A stretch of DNA of 64,000 nt from Zhengitettix transpicula (lineage: Eukaryota > Arthropoda > Insecta > Orthoptera > Tetrigidae): the NCBI GenBank assembly GCA_037074705.1, contig CM073592.1, positions 57,215,129 to 57,279,128 on the forward strand, in the 5' to 3' direction. Below the pieces are notes generated by a model that worked only from the letters and a program-made list of their open reading frames with translations, was not told the DNA's origin and did no database searches. This document shows, piece after piece, positions 46,510-57,500 of the stretch. Made by a program: the position numbers and the translations under genes. How positions within the stretch are numbered: the stretch's first letter is position 1; each line of letters opens with the position of its first letter.

Positions 46510-47146
46510 TAAATACTAGCTGGGTGCCCGGCGTTGCTCGTGTACTTATTTATATAAACTCGAAAAAGTATTTAATTGAATACTTAAATATATTCCTTGA
46601 GTATTTCAGGATATAATTGTCAATTGTCACTCAGTCTTCATACATTACGAAATATTACATTGCTGAAATTGTTAGCTAGACTCACAACTAATATAGCGCG
46701 AAAATTAACTTACATTTTCCGCAAGGATGGTAAAGTAATTCGTATTCTTCTTTATTACCATTTGATGGAGTATTGCTGTATAAAATTATACTTTTTATTT
46801 AAAGAAAATATCTCTGCTTTATTTCATTCCTAATAAAGGAAATATTTCCTTTGTTCGTTGCGTAGTAACGTCTTTCTCTCCCGTGACGTCATTGTCTCTT
46901 GGCGCGCGGTAATTTAATATTTAATGATCACGGGTTTTAATTATAATTCTTTCCACATGTATGCTAGGCGTTTCTCACCCTCACAGTACCGGTTCTCGTA
47001 TTTTGAAGAATATGTGTACCAATTTTTGTTGCATTCTGTCCACGCGATAAAATTTGTATAAAGAACAACGTAAATACATACATACATACATACATACATA
47101 CATACATACAAATATACATTCTTTTTTATTATATAGATTACTTACA
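46510..47146 (+). mobile_element. Insect interspersed repeat with CATA tail
   Basis: It starts with 'actagctgggtgcccggcg', a head seen on many insect repeats, and ends with 'gtgtaccaatttttgttgca', a (CATA)n run (about 47077-47110) and 'ttattatatagatt'. This start and end pairing is typical of a widespread non-LTR-derived, non-autonomous family in arthropods; recognition is from general knowledge, not a search. The frame at 46597-46833 is not a known protein. Confidence 0.6.
47076..47110. repeat. (CATA)n microsatellite
   Basis: About eight tandem CATA units near the 3' end of the interspersed repeat, the usual place for such tails. Confidence 0.93.
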
Positions 47147-47299
47147 ATTTATTATCCGTGTTTTCAATATATAATTAAACTTGATTGGAGAAATATCTAA
47201 AGACGTGTGATTTACCCGATGCAGCCGAATGAAGTGTTATTTACACAATGTTGAAAATATAATTTAGCATAACAATAATAAGCAATTATATATATTAAA

Positions 47300-47599
47300 T
47301 TATTTGTATCTATTCACGACTGTTGCTTGAATGTTTCCTGGTTCTTCTGCCGATTGCGCAGATGTTGATCCAGTGGATTTGTTGTCGTCCGGTCGAGAAG
47401 GTTGATGCGTCTTCTTTTTACGTGACTCCAAGCGTGTTTCTGGCGTATCTGGGACCGTGCATCCAGTTGTAATGGTAGTGGTGTGGGGAACGACATGATC
47501 TCCGAACTTGGGGCTCGCTTTGTTGCGTTCGGTCAGTTCGCATTCGAGCGACGAATCGCCTGGGGAGTCCAGCTGCCGATTCGCAGACGAGCGATCGTT
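47300..47599 (-). pseudogene. Coding-like open frame, possible LINE ORF1 fragment
   Basis: A minus-strand frame is open for 99 codons before a stop at 47300-47302, without an ATG start; a stop lies at 47600-47602. The residues look genuinely coding: hydrophilic, proline/serine/threonine-rich with a basic patch ('RLESRKKKTHQPSRP') and an acidic end ('SAQSAEEP'). That is typical of the disordered N-terminal part of LINE ORF1 (gag-like) proteins. Upstream GC-rich sequence to about 47890 could be a 5' UTR. No zinc knuckles remain. A host exon is the alternative. Confidence 0.4.
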
Positions 47600-47890
47600 T
47601 CAAGGCGTCCAGCTTTTGTTTGCCCAGGGTTTAGGAGTCCCAGACACCCACTATTAGTAGTATTTCTGAGTTTTCTCTAAATAGCTGTAAAAGTTGTAGA
47701 TCGTTCCTCGGTCAGTTTACGTGTCTTGAATTTAGTACGCATTTCCGTGACGGGGTGTATGGAGCCAGACTTTTAGTGTAAACGGAGGCCAAGCGAGGAT
47801 TTGTTCCCTAAAACTTTCCGAATCCGATTAAATCGACTTCGCCGAGCTTCCAGGTCGAACTTCGCTGTCGCAGTTTCTAATCTGAGCTAA
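47600..47890 (-). other. GC-rich leader-like segment
   Basis: This sequence adjoins the coding-like frame and, on the minus strand, contains a short ATG frame of 22 codons ending at 47677. It may be the 5' UTR of the same transposon fragment or an independent GC-rich island. Confidence 0.28.
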
Positions 47891-48299
47891 CAGTGCTATT
47901 TTTGTTTTTATGTAATTAAATAACTATAGATTATTAATTTAATAATTATCGTTAAGATACTTCAATTTCACAATCACAGGTTTCGAGGTTTCCTTTCAGC
48001 TTTTCAATAAAAGGCTGAAGTATGTTAAATCAATTTGAAAAATGTCAATTTTACACAACAAGAAAATTATTTTATTAGAGTACCTGGTTATGATCATTGG
48101 TAGTTCTATTTTGTATGGTAAATGAAGAATATGTAAGGAAAGGCTATTTAGATCAGGGTACGATGACTACATTGACTTGGAAACATTATAAATATCAAAT
48201 TTTGGGGTAATTCCAAGTATTTGAGTCCTATATCTGAATTTAGTTCTCTCTTATTTGATGACTGAAATCGCCCCACCTCTTTAAAAGCGTCATATCACC
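47891..48299. other. AT-rich non-coding stretch
   Basis: Nothing recognised. Confidence 0.4.
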
Positions 48300-48520
48300 G
48301 TTATTGATTTGTAGTGTTCGAGTAATTAGTATTGATATTGGCTCTGATAAGGCCATCGGCTGCCTGCAGGCAGTTTGCTCTGCTACTATACTCGCCACAG
48401 GACTGTTTACTGTAAGTTGTTAACGTGTATACCTCAGTGATAATCACGGGCTTAATTTGTGTGCGCCGAACGTAACTTTCACAATTATGCGGTGCGAACA
48501 TATCGTGCAAACGGACCACT
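48300..48520. other. Island with GATA site and 14-bp palindrome
   Basis: A GC-richer patch with homeodomain 'gtaattag' (about 48322-48329), GATA core TGATAAGG (48345-48352) and the perfect palindrome CTGCCTGCAGGCAG (48360-48373) within about 55 bases. A minus frame (48301-48519) has no domain. Site clustering of this kind is typical of enhancers, though cores this short occur by chance. Confidence 0.38.
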
Positions 48521-48702
48521 TACAAACAAATGCATTTACACGTGTATTTACTACCAAAAAAATTAAGAAACAAATATGTCTTTTCCAGTATGTTTCTCGT
48601 TTGTAATTAGCGATATAACATTTTCATCCGATTAAAAGGTACTAGTATGTTATTTGTTCATTAGTATCACATTTTACATGGTTACTAAGTGCTTAATAAA
48701 TT

Positions 48703-48908
48703 AATTTATTTATTGTCGCGTCAACATATGAGGTCATTAGCAACTCATTAGGTACTCAGTTGCATTTTATATTTGTCGGGGGACTAATTGACGGGAGTTT
48801 ATCAGTATGGAGACTCGGATCCAACATCCATGCCATCGTCGGTATTCGAACCCGGGACTTCTTTGATTCGAGACAATAACGCTGACCGCTACACCACAGG
48901 AGGTAGGA
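48703..48908 (-). mobile_element. tRNA-derived SINE, copy 4
   Basis: On the minus strand it starts 'tcctacctcctgtggtgtag' at 48908, with A-box 'tggtgtagcggtcagcg' and B-box 'GGTTCGAATACC'. The body is shorter where the 'gagagaaactctc' hairpin should be, and an (AAAT)-type tail lies at 48703-48718. Same family as copies at 13.4, 20.4, 44.2 and 58.0 kb. Confidence 0.87.
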
Positions 48909-49919
48909 TAAATAATTTCTTGAATATCATTTGGGATAATCGTTTTATTTTAAACAATCATATTTCAGATAGATTCAAAATTAATTATGCGTGAAAGAGG
49001 TAGTAGGTCAAACTATAACTCCATCAGCGAACCGTTTCAAAGGTCTTTGCCGTAAAAACTCTACTTACTTTAAAATTAAAAGTTTGAGTTTCTGAAATTA
49101 ATTAATACTCACTTTTTTTTAAAACAAAAGCATCTGCTCAGAAATACTTGATATACATTAACAACAACTATATTAGTCTGTAAAAGTAAGTTTCACTTTA
49201 GCACGTCCAATTTTTCTCCATATTTCTGTACTTTTGTCATATTATTTTATCGTAATGTTTATCTATAAGCAGAGTCGACGTGCTATTTTCATAGTTCAAA
49301 TTTCTTTGTTCTGTAGATGAAATGGCCCCTTGTTTATAAATAGTTAACGAGTTTTCTCCTCATTTTAAATAACAGAACAGAACTTGGGGGAATTTCTGTT
49401 TTTAATTTTCCTCAATCAGAATTAAAAGTTTTATAAAATTCTGCGTTAATGTTTGTCTCCAGTTACATAATTTGTAGCAGGCTCAGGAATTGGAGGTTTC
49501 ATTAGCTCAATAGTACTTAAATATTTTTAATAAAATACGGTGGTCAATACAATAAAATGGTTTAGAAAAATTACAATTTTGGGTTGGTGATTATATCATA
49601 CGAGTGGAAAAAAAGAACAATTTGTACTATAGTTCTTCCTGAAATAAAATTAAGAGTTAGTTGGATAATTGTAATAATTATGTTGCTAGAAATTTCATCC
49701 AAGACAGTGAATATTTGTCGCGTAGGTGAGTATTGCTTATTCTAAGAAATAATTGGTTTGAGTAATCGAACGGAAGATGCAGACAAAAGCGTAAGATTCT
49801 CCTTACTGAAGTCGTCCAATTACTGAGTTATGGGAAATGCATGAGTGGAGTAGAACAGAAGCGTATTCAAAGAGAGGACGGACGAAACTTTGAGGTGGTA
49901 AGATAGTGGAGCTTAGATT
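48909..49919. other. AT-rich non-coding stretch
   Basis: No gene or repeat end is recognised. Confidence 0.4.
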
Positions 49920-50140
49920 TATGTGTTTCGTTCGTCGCTGACCCGAGTGAGGGCCGATGCGGCTGCGCTGAGCTCTAATTGGTTCATCCCCTCCATTACG
50001 ATCCCGGCCGCACCTAAGGGGTTGTGAATTCTGACGCACGTCGTTTGATAGAGGATCCAAGTATATGCTTGAGTGAATTCCTTTGTACTTATTAATGCCT
50101 TTGTTTCTGATATTACCGTAAATAGCATACACAGAAACAT
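49920..50140 (-). other. GC-richer segment with open minus frame
   Basis: A 73-codon minus frame begins with a hydrophobic, signal-like stretch and ends in 'ELSAAASALTRVSDE'. I recognise no family. A second minus frame overlaps it, and a LINE remnant begins just beyond. It could be a chance frame in GC-rich DNA, an exon or a LINE-flanking repeat. Confidence 0.28.
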
Positions 50141-50149
50141 TGGTTCACC

Positions 50150-51350
50150 AACCTAGACTTAAAAACAAACTTTCCCACCTTATACCAACCCAACAATTTT
50201 GCTTTCGGAACAATCACTCAACATCATGACAGAAAGATCAACATCTCCTTCAAAGAAAAAGAGATATGTATGGCGACATTCCTAGATTCCGAAAAAGCTT
50301 CGATAAAGTTTACTACCCTTCCCTCCTGTTTAAAATCTAACCCCACCTCTCCCAACACTACTTAAACCTTCTCTCCAATTAAGTCACCAATCGATCCTAC
50401 AGAGTTAAAATAGAGAATCACTTCTATCCACTACATCCTATTCTCTCAGGCGTCCCACAAGGAAGTGTAATTGGTCCGTTCCTCTACTCCATCTACACTC
50501 ACGATATTCCTATTATCTCCTATACCACCTCAATATTCGCTAACACTTATCACGCACACGACTACTAAACCGCAACAAACAACCTTCAAACATCCTTAAA
50601 CCTCATTTCAATCTAGGACAACGACTGGAGCATAGTCCTCAATCCTTCCAAATCCGTTCCCTTTTCCCTAAAAAGAAAAGGGTACGACCTGTCAGTGGCT
50701 ATCAACAACTCCACTATTCCTACTAAATCTTTCCATAAATACCTCGGCCTACCCCTCGACTCCAAACTAACATGGTCTCTTCACACTTTCCACCTTAACA
50801 AATACTCCACAAATTCCACAAATTAAAACAATTACTGAACCCGAAATCTCCTTTATCCTTCACATCAAAAAAACTCCTTTACACATCCCTCATATATCCC
50901 CTCTGGTTTTATACCTATTATATGTGGGTTTCGGCCGCTACTACCCACATAAATAAAATTCAAATAACCCTAAAAAAATACTCCCCTTTATAACTAACTG
51001 TCCCTGGTACGTTCCTAACTCTAGAATCCACAATGACCTAAATATTCCCTCAACCCAAGAAACTATAATTCAAATCGCCCTAATCCAACGTAATAGAAAT
51101 CTCCACCACTTCAATCCCATTATCTCAAATACAGAATCCCATCCTCATCCACCTAAACCCCTCAGAAGCCTAAAAAGAAAATAACAAATTGACCTGGCAA
51201 CCATCGTAAATTAATATATATATCTTACTATTTAACTATTCACTCAAGAAGCAGCTACATTTCTTCAAGTTAATTGTAACACGTTAACGTCATCAATGTA
51301 TCCAATTGTAAAATCTTCGGATTAAAATTTTTTCTGTATATTAAAAAAAT
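50150..51350 (+). mobile_element. Jockey-type LINE, 5'-truncated and dead
   Basis: It contains the reverse transcriptase part of a Jockey-like non-LTR retrotransposon followed by a 3' UTR and short A-rich end (about 51315-51350). The endonuclease domain and ORF1 are absent, as expected from 5' truncation. Multiple stops and frameshifts show long decay. A TSD was not identified. It is on the opposite strand to the ORF1-like fragment at 47.3 kb, so the two are not one insertion. Confidence 0.85.
50155..51200 (+). pseudogene. Jockey-like reverse transcriptase pseudogene
   Basis: RT landmarks appear in order: 'LIPTQQFCFRNNHSTS' (from 50188), 'LDSEKA' then 'FDKVYY' (50282-50315, separated by a one-base shift), 'LSGVPQGSVIGPFLYSIYT' (from about 50443), the 'KYLGLPLDSKLTW' block (about 50737-50775), and the distal 'WVSAATTHINKIQ' region. 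The catalytic FADD is reduced to 'FAN' at 50536-50544, so it has lost its metal-binding aspartates. Several in-frame stops are also present. It cannot produce an active enzyme. Confidence 0.88.
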
Positions 51351-51629
51351 TCAACCTCTTGTTGTTTTTTGACCTGTGTTTTATGTTTTACTTATGCTGA
51401 TAAACTTTTGAAATTCATCATAAAACATCCTTTTACGCAAATCGCGTTAGTTTTCCCACCAGATGGCGTTAGTTGCAGTAGAGTGTTTTTACGCTGCAGT
51501 CCCACATTTTCAGTCTCAGTCAATCGTAATGCTCCGTATCGTGAAGATCGTATTCGTAGAGTTATCAAGCGACTGTTTTCAACATCTGTCCAGTACAGGA
51601 AGGTATGGAAATAGATGACTAGTGCCTTC
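51351..51629. other. Mixed-composition segment with CTCF-like site
   Basis: Opposing open frames (plus 51369-51614, minus 51392-51751) are mutual shadows. CCACCAGATGGCG at 51456-51468 fits the CTCF core except for the last positions of the consensus. It may be a regulatory block or a repeat fragment beside the LINE. Confidence 0.3.
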
Positions 51630-51890
51630 CGGCTATAGTTTAAGGATCCTACCCAGAAATCGCCTAAATAACTAAGGAAAACCAAAGAGAAACCTTGGTG
51701 ACAAAGTCCATTAGAGTAATCCACTTGGTGGATATTTCCCTTTAATAGCATAGGAAGGGAATTTGAAAGGGGAATGTGGACGGGAAGGAAATGTAGTCAG
51801 AGGTTATCTAGGGCCCCAGGGCTAAAGTTTAATGATCCTATCAGGCGTTTGCATAAAAGGGACTTAAGGCAAACCCTAGAAATCCTGAAT
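51630..51890 (-). mobile_element. Family A retroposon, tandem 3' pieces
   Basis: On the minus strand there are two head-to-tail partial copies. One runs from 51698 to 51890 with the order 'cctag', 'gatcct', 'gggccc', 'ctatgctatt'. An extra piece at 51630-51690 repeats the 'ggatccttaaactatagcc' block. Both lack the central body and the 5' hairpin, and both are diverged. It is similar in structure to the duplicated copy at 5199-5913. Confidence 0.75.
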
Positions 51891-52229
51891 TCTCTTTCGT
51901 ATCACTTTGAATCGTGAGTGTGATGTAGATTTCGGTAATGGAATTATTTTAAAGGTATATGGGTATATTTGCAAAGAATGCATCCCATTAATATTGGTCA
52001 AATCCGATACCAAACTCTCCCCATTTAAATTTATGAGAGGTGTGAATGTTCCGTCGTAATGGCCTGTAAATTGAAACGTTGTTAATCCATGGAAATCAAA
52101 GTAAGTAGGAGATAAAAACCTCATGTTTGTCGTTCACCTGAATGGGAGTGTGTTCTCAATGCTGAGATAGAGGTATAATACCGTATCGTGCTCACAAACA
52201 GAGCTTTTAGCTACAGCATCGACCAACGA
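51891..52229. other. Non-coding stretch
   Basis: Mixed composition with a chance minus frame at 51876-52124; nothing recognised. Confidence 0.35.
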
Positions 52230-52440
52230 AGATTGAACGTTTAAGTGTGGAGAGGAATTGAGGAAGCCGCTTTTATTGGAATTTAATCCGGTTGACGTTA
52301 CGGCTTAGTCCCTTGTCGCTGCGGATGGCGTCTGTAACAAGGCATAAACCTCGTCACTGAGGCTGCTCACCCTCTGAAAATTAAAACACGTCGAAGAGAC
52401 AACACAACACGACAACGTCAAAGTAACGCGAAACCTTATC
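52230..52440. other. GC-richer island
   Basis: Contains 'gccgcttttattgg', with the posterior-Hox/Caudal-like core TTTTATTG, then 'taatccgg' (Otx/Bicoid-like) and several CpGs. No frame or repeat ends. It is a regulatory candidate by composition and motif only. Confidence 0.3.
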
Positions 52441-55400
52441 AAAATAAATATGCATGTCGCGAAAACGCTTTCAAAAATTCTGTTTAAACATCACGCCTGC
52501 AAATTTCGTTCCTTAGAAAGTTATTGTCAATCATTTCTCGCGTAAATGTTTGTTGCTCAGATTAAATTTACGTTAAAATTTTCTTTAAAGTATAAGCAAA
52601 AAAATAGTTAAGTTTTATTAAATTCAGCAGATGGCGAACGGGTGATAACATTGATTCATAACCTACCAGTTATAAGAAAGAAGCATTTGCGTTTTATTTG
52701 ATGCTACACTTCATCAGACTGTTTCCACATTTTCTCTTTTTACAATAATTCTATAAAACATTCTTAAGAATTTAGTAATCAAATTGATTTAATATTTTAT
52801 AGATTCTCTTTAAAAGTAGCTGATACATTACTTCTACTGTACTGAACTGAATGGGTTGTCGAGTGCAGTTTTAAAATAACACTGAATCCATACAATTCTT
52901 TTAGTTTTTCTTTAAGTTTTTCTTTAAATAGATGTCTCCTTACATATAACTTCAACAGGTCGTCTGGGAATTTTTATTCTCATATTCACTATTGTAAATA
53001 TTACCTCATTTTTAAATTTTTTAATATAATTTTCCTATGTTTTTCTGAGAAATAATTAATTTGTTATTCACATTGTGAACTGTTCCACGTACTATAACAA
53101 ATTATTATTGGATGAAGTAAATAAAGTATTAACTTTCTTTTATAAATAAGATACAGATTTAACACGCCATTAAACAGTTCGATAAATCCACCTCTCCCAA
53201 CGGAAGCCATAAATCACTTCTTAGAAACTCCCCGAGGAACATAAATTCATTTCATCGGCAAAACATGATCCAACATATGAAATTTCTTTCCCTATTCTAT
53301 TACAAGTTAATACTGAGGACTTTCACGTTTGCTCCATATATCTTCAAAGATTAAACTGCAACTTTGGAACCTACAAGAAATGTGATACGCACGGAACAAC
53401 TAACACTACATTTAACAAAGGAATTAAATGTATATTTAAGTTGTCACAGCTTTCAGAATATGCCAAAAGTTTCAATATCGGTTATAAAGAACATTTGACA
53501 TACCTTTATTGCAGTAATCTACAAAAAATATATCAAATTAAATAAATGAACACAGGAAGTAGGATTCAGATATATTTATTGCATAAATTACCATTTCATA
53601 GTAGTCATGGAGTCTAGAAGAGTGAAGGAATTATAAAAAATTAATGATGCAATATTAAGCAGAAGAAAGGAATAGACCTCATTTAGTCAACGAATATATC
53701 AGTTAAAGCATACGACAGAAAAAGTTCGTATTTGTCCATTCCTAGTTACAAAATTTGAGTAATTCTTCCGGTATGCAACCAGCTATACTCATTCATGTTA
53801 TCACACCCGGTGCTCATCATCGCTTGACTTTTACGGATGAGTATTTTTTTATCCTTTGTATCCTTAACTGAACACCATATATTTCTATGCGTCAATTCTT
53901 TTACAGCATCAAGTTTCCATAACTAAGGTTTCTGTTAAACTGAGTTCCGACCTACCCAAACTACAATTACAGAAGAAAAATTTATACACTTCAAATTTTA
54001 TCTTGACACGTCGTGCTATTTATACCTACACAACTTTTTTCTATGATTTTTTAATTCAAATATTTCTGTGATGTGTCCAGAACGACGCTAGTTTTTCTAT
54101 GTTCGTAATACCTAAGCAAATTAAAAAAATTGTGGTACGTCATGCTTCTGGCACTTGTTGCATTTCAATTTAAATTTTCAGGTCGATGAAGGGCGTGAGT
54201 TGAGATAAATTTTCTGTAGTAGAAGCTTACTTTGTGTAAACTTAAGCAAACCTTACTGTTTTGTCTTTTTATGTCTGTTTTCCTGTAAATCACAAGTTCG
54301 GGTGGTCTTTTACAGTCTCAACTTTCGCTAGTTTCATTTTCCATCTGCGGTGTTCGTGATGACATGATTTTATGTGTACAAAAAGGTTTTTATATGGAAA
54401 AAATAATTAGGTAGATAATGTATAAAAAGTATAAACTTCATGCTTGCCACAGTTAACCATGCGCAACATAACAAGTTAATGTGTCTCATTGAGTAAAATG
54501 AATATAATAATTTGATATAAGAGTTCGGGTAGGCAACAAAATAAAAGTTTTATGGGATAGAACATAAATATAGATTTGAGTCTTTTTAGGTCAGTTGGTT
54601 AGCGTTTTGTTTTTATGTTCTCGGTTTCTCTCGTGAAGCAGAGTACAATATTTTTTTCAGTAATTTATAAATCAAGCAATGTTGGCCTATAAGTACTCCT
54701 TGAAGGCAAATTTAATATAGAATACAGACAGTATATTACTTACAAAAAAATGACGAACACTAAACCGAAGAGAACTTGAACTACAAAACTCGACTCGATT
54801 TATGTCTAAAAGTAAATTAATTGATGCAACTATCCGACTGTTATACTTTCGCAGTTCATTACCTTACTTTTATTCTCCGGAACAGTTTCGTAGTATTTTA
54901 TCCAAATTCTTCTTATTCAATGAAACACCAATAAAATGTAATAAATTAATTTCTAAATGAAATTAATTTTGAGTTAGAGTATAATAATTTGAAACTTTTT
55001 ATTTACTTGAATATAGTATTGCTGGCTTGTGCAATAAATTTTATTCACACTACATTGTCGATGGAAACACACTGCGGACATGTTTAATTAAGGAAATGTA
55101 GACGTTAATATTTTATCCCATATTTATAATTACAGGAATGCGTTATATTGTTTGTAACTATCATTGTCTATAGTGGAATAAACATTGTGCGTTGTTAGTA
55201 CACGTATACATATAAATTTCAAACCTATGTATCCACAGAAAATAATAGCTTAATTTTTTTAAAATTACTAGAAATGTAATGCCCAATAGAGGGAACTACT
55301 GTGGTAGTGAACAAGATGGAAGGTAGAATTTTATATCATGAAAAATAGCAGAAGCCGATATTAGGCGATCATAAAGAATTATAAATCTTAATTTTATGGC

Positions 55401-55689
55401 TTCAGTTTGTGGACGTAAAATCGCAAAAGATTTTAAATAACCTAAATTATTAAATCAGGAAATAAAATAACTATAATGTGCTGAGTATTACAATTAACTG
55501 AGTTTAAAGTTGGCGATTTGTAATTGTTCAAAATGGTAAAAAAGATCAAAAAGACACAAAAGCTCATGAAACTTCGGAACATGCTAATTATGAGACAAGG
55601 ATAATTTAATTTTAGTTACCTCACTCGATCGTTGCTTGTTCTATATTTAGGTTCAACTTGTACAACACGAAAATATAAAATTTTGCATG
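52441..55689. other. Mostly AT-rich non-coding stretch
   Basis: Includes another AGATGGCG CTCF-like core (CAGCAGATGGCG, 52625-52636). A mixed patch at 53755-53830 has no frame. No gene, repeat end or RNA is recognised. Confidence 0.42.
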
Positions 55690-55960
55690 TCTCTTTTACT
55701 TCCTGGAATTGGAGACTAAGTGATGTCTGGAGACAGTGGAGACTGGAGTTATGGTTCTTGTGTTGGCGACGTCATGCTAATTAATGCGCTTCTGCGTTGG
55801 CTACAGCAAGCTTCCATCTCGTCGTCAATGTCGGCAACATTCCCCGCTTCATTAGCGTAAATATACGGCATAAATTACTCTTAACTCTCGCGTTCCTCAA
55901 GCAGCCTGCTTTGCAACCTTCGCTTTACCAACTTCTCGACTAACTTAATTTAATTCATTT
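55690..55960. other. GC-rich island with CRE and homeodomain sites
   Basis: The block GACGTCATGCTAATTAATG (from 55769) packs a CRE-like ACGTCA, an octamer-like ATGCTAAT and a homeodomain TAATTA into about 20 bases, within a CpG-containing patch of about 270 bases. No frame spans it and no repeat hallmarks are seen. Overlapping composite sites of this kind are typical of developmental enhancers. Confidence 0.4.
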
Positions 55961-56433
55961 AATTATACCACATCAATTTGAAATATGCCTTACTGCTGTG
56001 GTCTGTCCCGAAATTAACACAATTGAAACAATATTGCACACAAAATTAGTTCCGTAATTATAGTGTTCGGATGTTATTTAGGCTCAACACCACAATGAAC
56101 AATTCCGTTCTAATGTAAGCACGAGATGTTGAGTAATGAACATAATTCAGGAATGTGGATATGATTTATTAGACATGAATAATAGATAGTATAAAACTAG
56201 TTTAATGATACCAGTATTAATTAGGTCCTGTAATATGTAAACATTGAAATTAAATTAATTTTTCGATATTAAGTCTAAATTAGTACGTTCTGATATGAAT
56301 TTAGTGAATATAAATTCCACAGGTCTTTTTTTATTAATGTTAATTATATAAACAGTGGAAAAGTTCGCTGAGGTAGTATAGTTTTGTTAATATTTCCTAT
56401 AAATAAATGGTTGCTGATCTGTCTAGCAGAACT
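55961..56433. other. AT-rich non-coding stretch
   Basis: Nothing recognised. TAGCAGAACT at 56424-56433 recurs at 56781-56790 beyond the foldback element. Confidence 0.4.
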
Positions 56434-56750
56434 AATATTAATGAAGATAGCAAAGAACAGACAAAAGAAGCGATAATATAAATACCACACAACGTTTCTG
56501 GGATCCTTGTGCCTTTCCTCAGATGCTAAGAAGAGACTAGAGCGTCACAACTGCACTAGTCAGTATTTTTTTTTTTAAGTTTTTCCAACTGACTAGTGCA
56601 GCCAGTAATTTTTTTGAGTTTTGTCAAGTGACTAGATCTTTAGGCTCTTCTTATCACCCGCAGAAAGGGACCAGGATCCAAGAAATGTTGTGTGGTATTT
56701 ATATTATCACTTCTTTTGTCTGTTTTTGACTATCTTTCTTAATATTAATT
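56434..56750. mobile_element. Foldback MITE with nested inverted repeats
   Basis: The outer arms mirror each other for roughly 80 bases: from 'aagatagcaaagaacagac' through 'ataaataccacacaacg' to 'cctttc' on the left, and the reverse complement of the same order on the right. Inside, a second dyad built on 'ctgcactagtcagt' / 'actgactagtgcag' flanks a T-rich loop. The whole element can fold into one long hairpin. No coding capacity. A solo arm of the family lies at 978-1072. The transposase family is unknown; a 10-base direct repeat (56424-56433, 56781-56790) may or may not be a target duplication. Confidence 0.85.
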
Positions 56751-57119
56751 TTTTTTCAATCAGAAGTAAATTTTTCACTGTAGCAGAACTTTAATGGATC
56801 AATGACAATGTATGAAGAATTGAGAATAATTATTTGTAGAATATTATCTATCTTTTATGGATCGTGAATGAGTATTATTATAAATGTAATTTGGTTATTC
56901 ATAATATATCGGATTTTTATGCTTTTTTAAATTTATTACATTAAAAAAAATTAATATAGCCTATGTTGTGTGAATACAAGTATTTTGATGCTTTCGAGTT
57001 TACTGTTTCGATGGTTTAATTCACCTGTGAGGATAATTTGTTTGAAATGATAGTTATTAAAGAACTACATTACCGTATTACCTTGTTACTGCTCACAGTA
57101 ATATGAGTGTAATTTGATT
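56751..57119. other. AT-rich non-coding stretch
   Basis: Nothing recognised. Confidence 0.4.
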
Positions 57120-57500
57120 AATTTACCTTCCTGAGCCGCACTGTGGTAGATTCTTTCATCTGTCACAGCTTTCTAGTGGCATCATCTTCATGCTGCATCC
57201 AGAAAGCGAAGTTCACTTGGCTGCCAGTTATTCGCGAGGGAGCTCAAAAGTGAGGCGTCTGTCGGCATCCATCAAATCTTCTTATGGGACGACAACAACC
57301 TAGCCGAGTTCCGCCAACTTAGATTAGCCCAAGGCTGTCGAGAGAGCTCCCAACACTTTAGCAACAAAACTTTCAACTGGGCTTAAGACAGAGTGAGGGG
57401 CGACCTCATAATATTTATACAGCGCTCGTCAGCCCCGATGTCTGGGATGAAATTCTAAAAAAGAAAGCATCTTGTCTTGATGAAGCCAAGATTTAACTTT
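57120..57500. other. GC-rich island
   Basis: About 380 bases of GC-richer sequence with no long open frame and no repeat hallmark. It lies between AT-rich flanks and is one of the larger such patches. Possible conserved non-coding DNA or an unrecognised exon. Confidence 0.33.

Noticed and set aside
47300..51350. ORF1-like frame and Jockey RT as one LINE
   Set aside because: They are on opposite strands and separated by a SINE and AT-rich DNA.
55482..55500. miR-12-like TGAGTATTACA
   Set aside because: The match stops after 11 bases and there is no precursor fold.
56368..56390. let-7-like seed TGAGGTAGTA
   Set aside because: Only the first 10 bases match; let-7 is almost invariant in animals and no hairpin arm pairs with it nearby.
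56622..56640. miR-279-like TGACTAGATC
   Set aside because: It lies in the foldback MITE and diverges after 10 bases; its hairpin is explained by the MITE.
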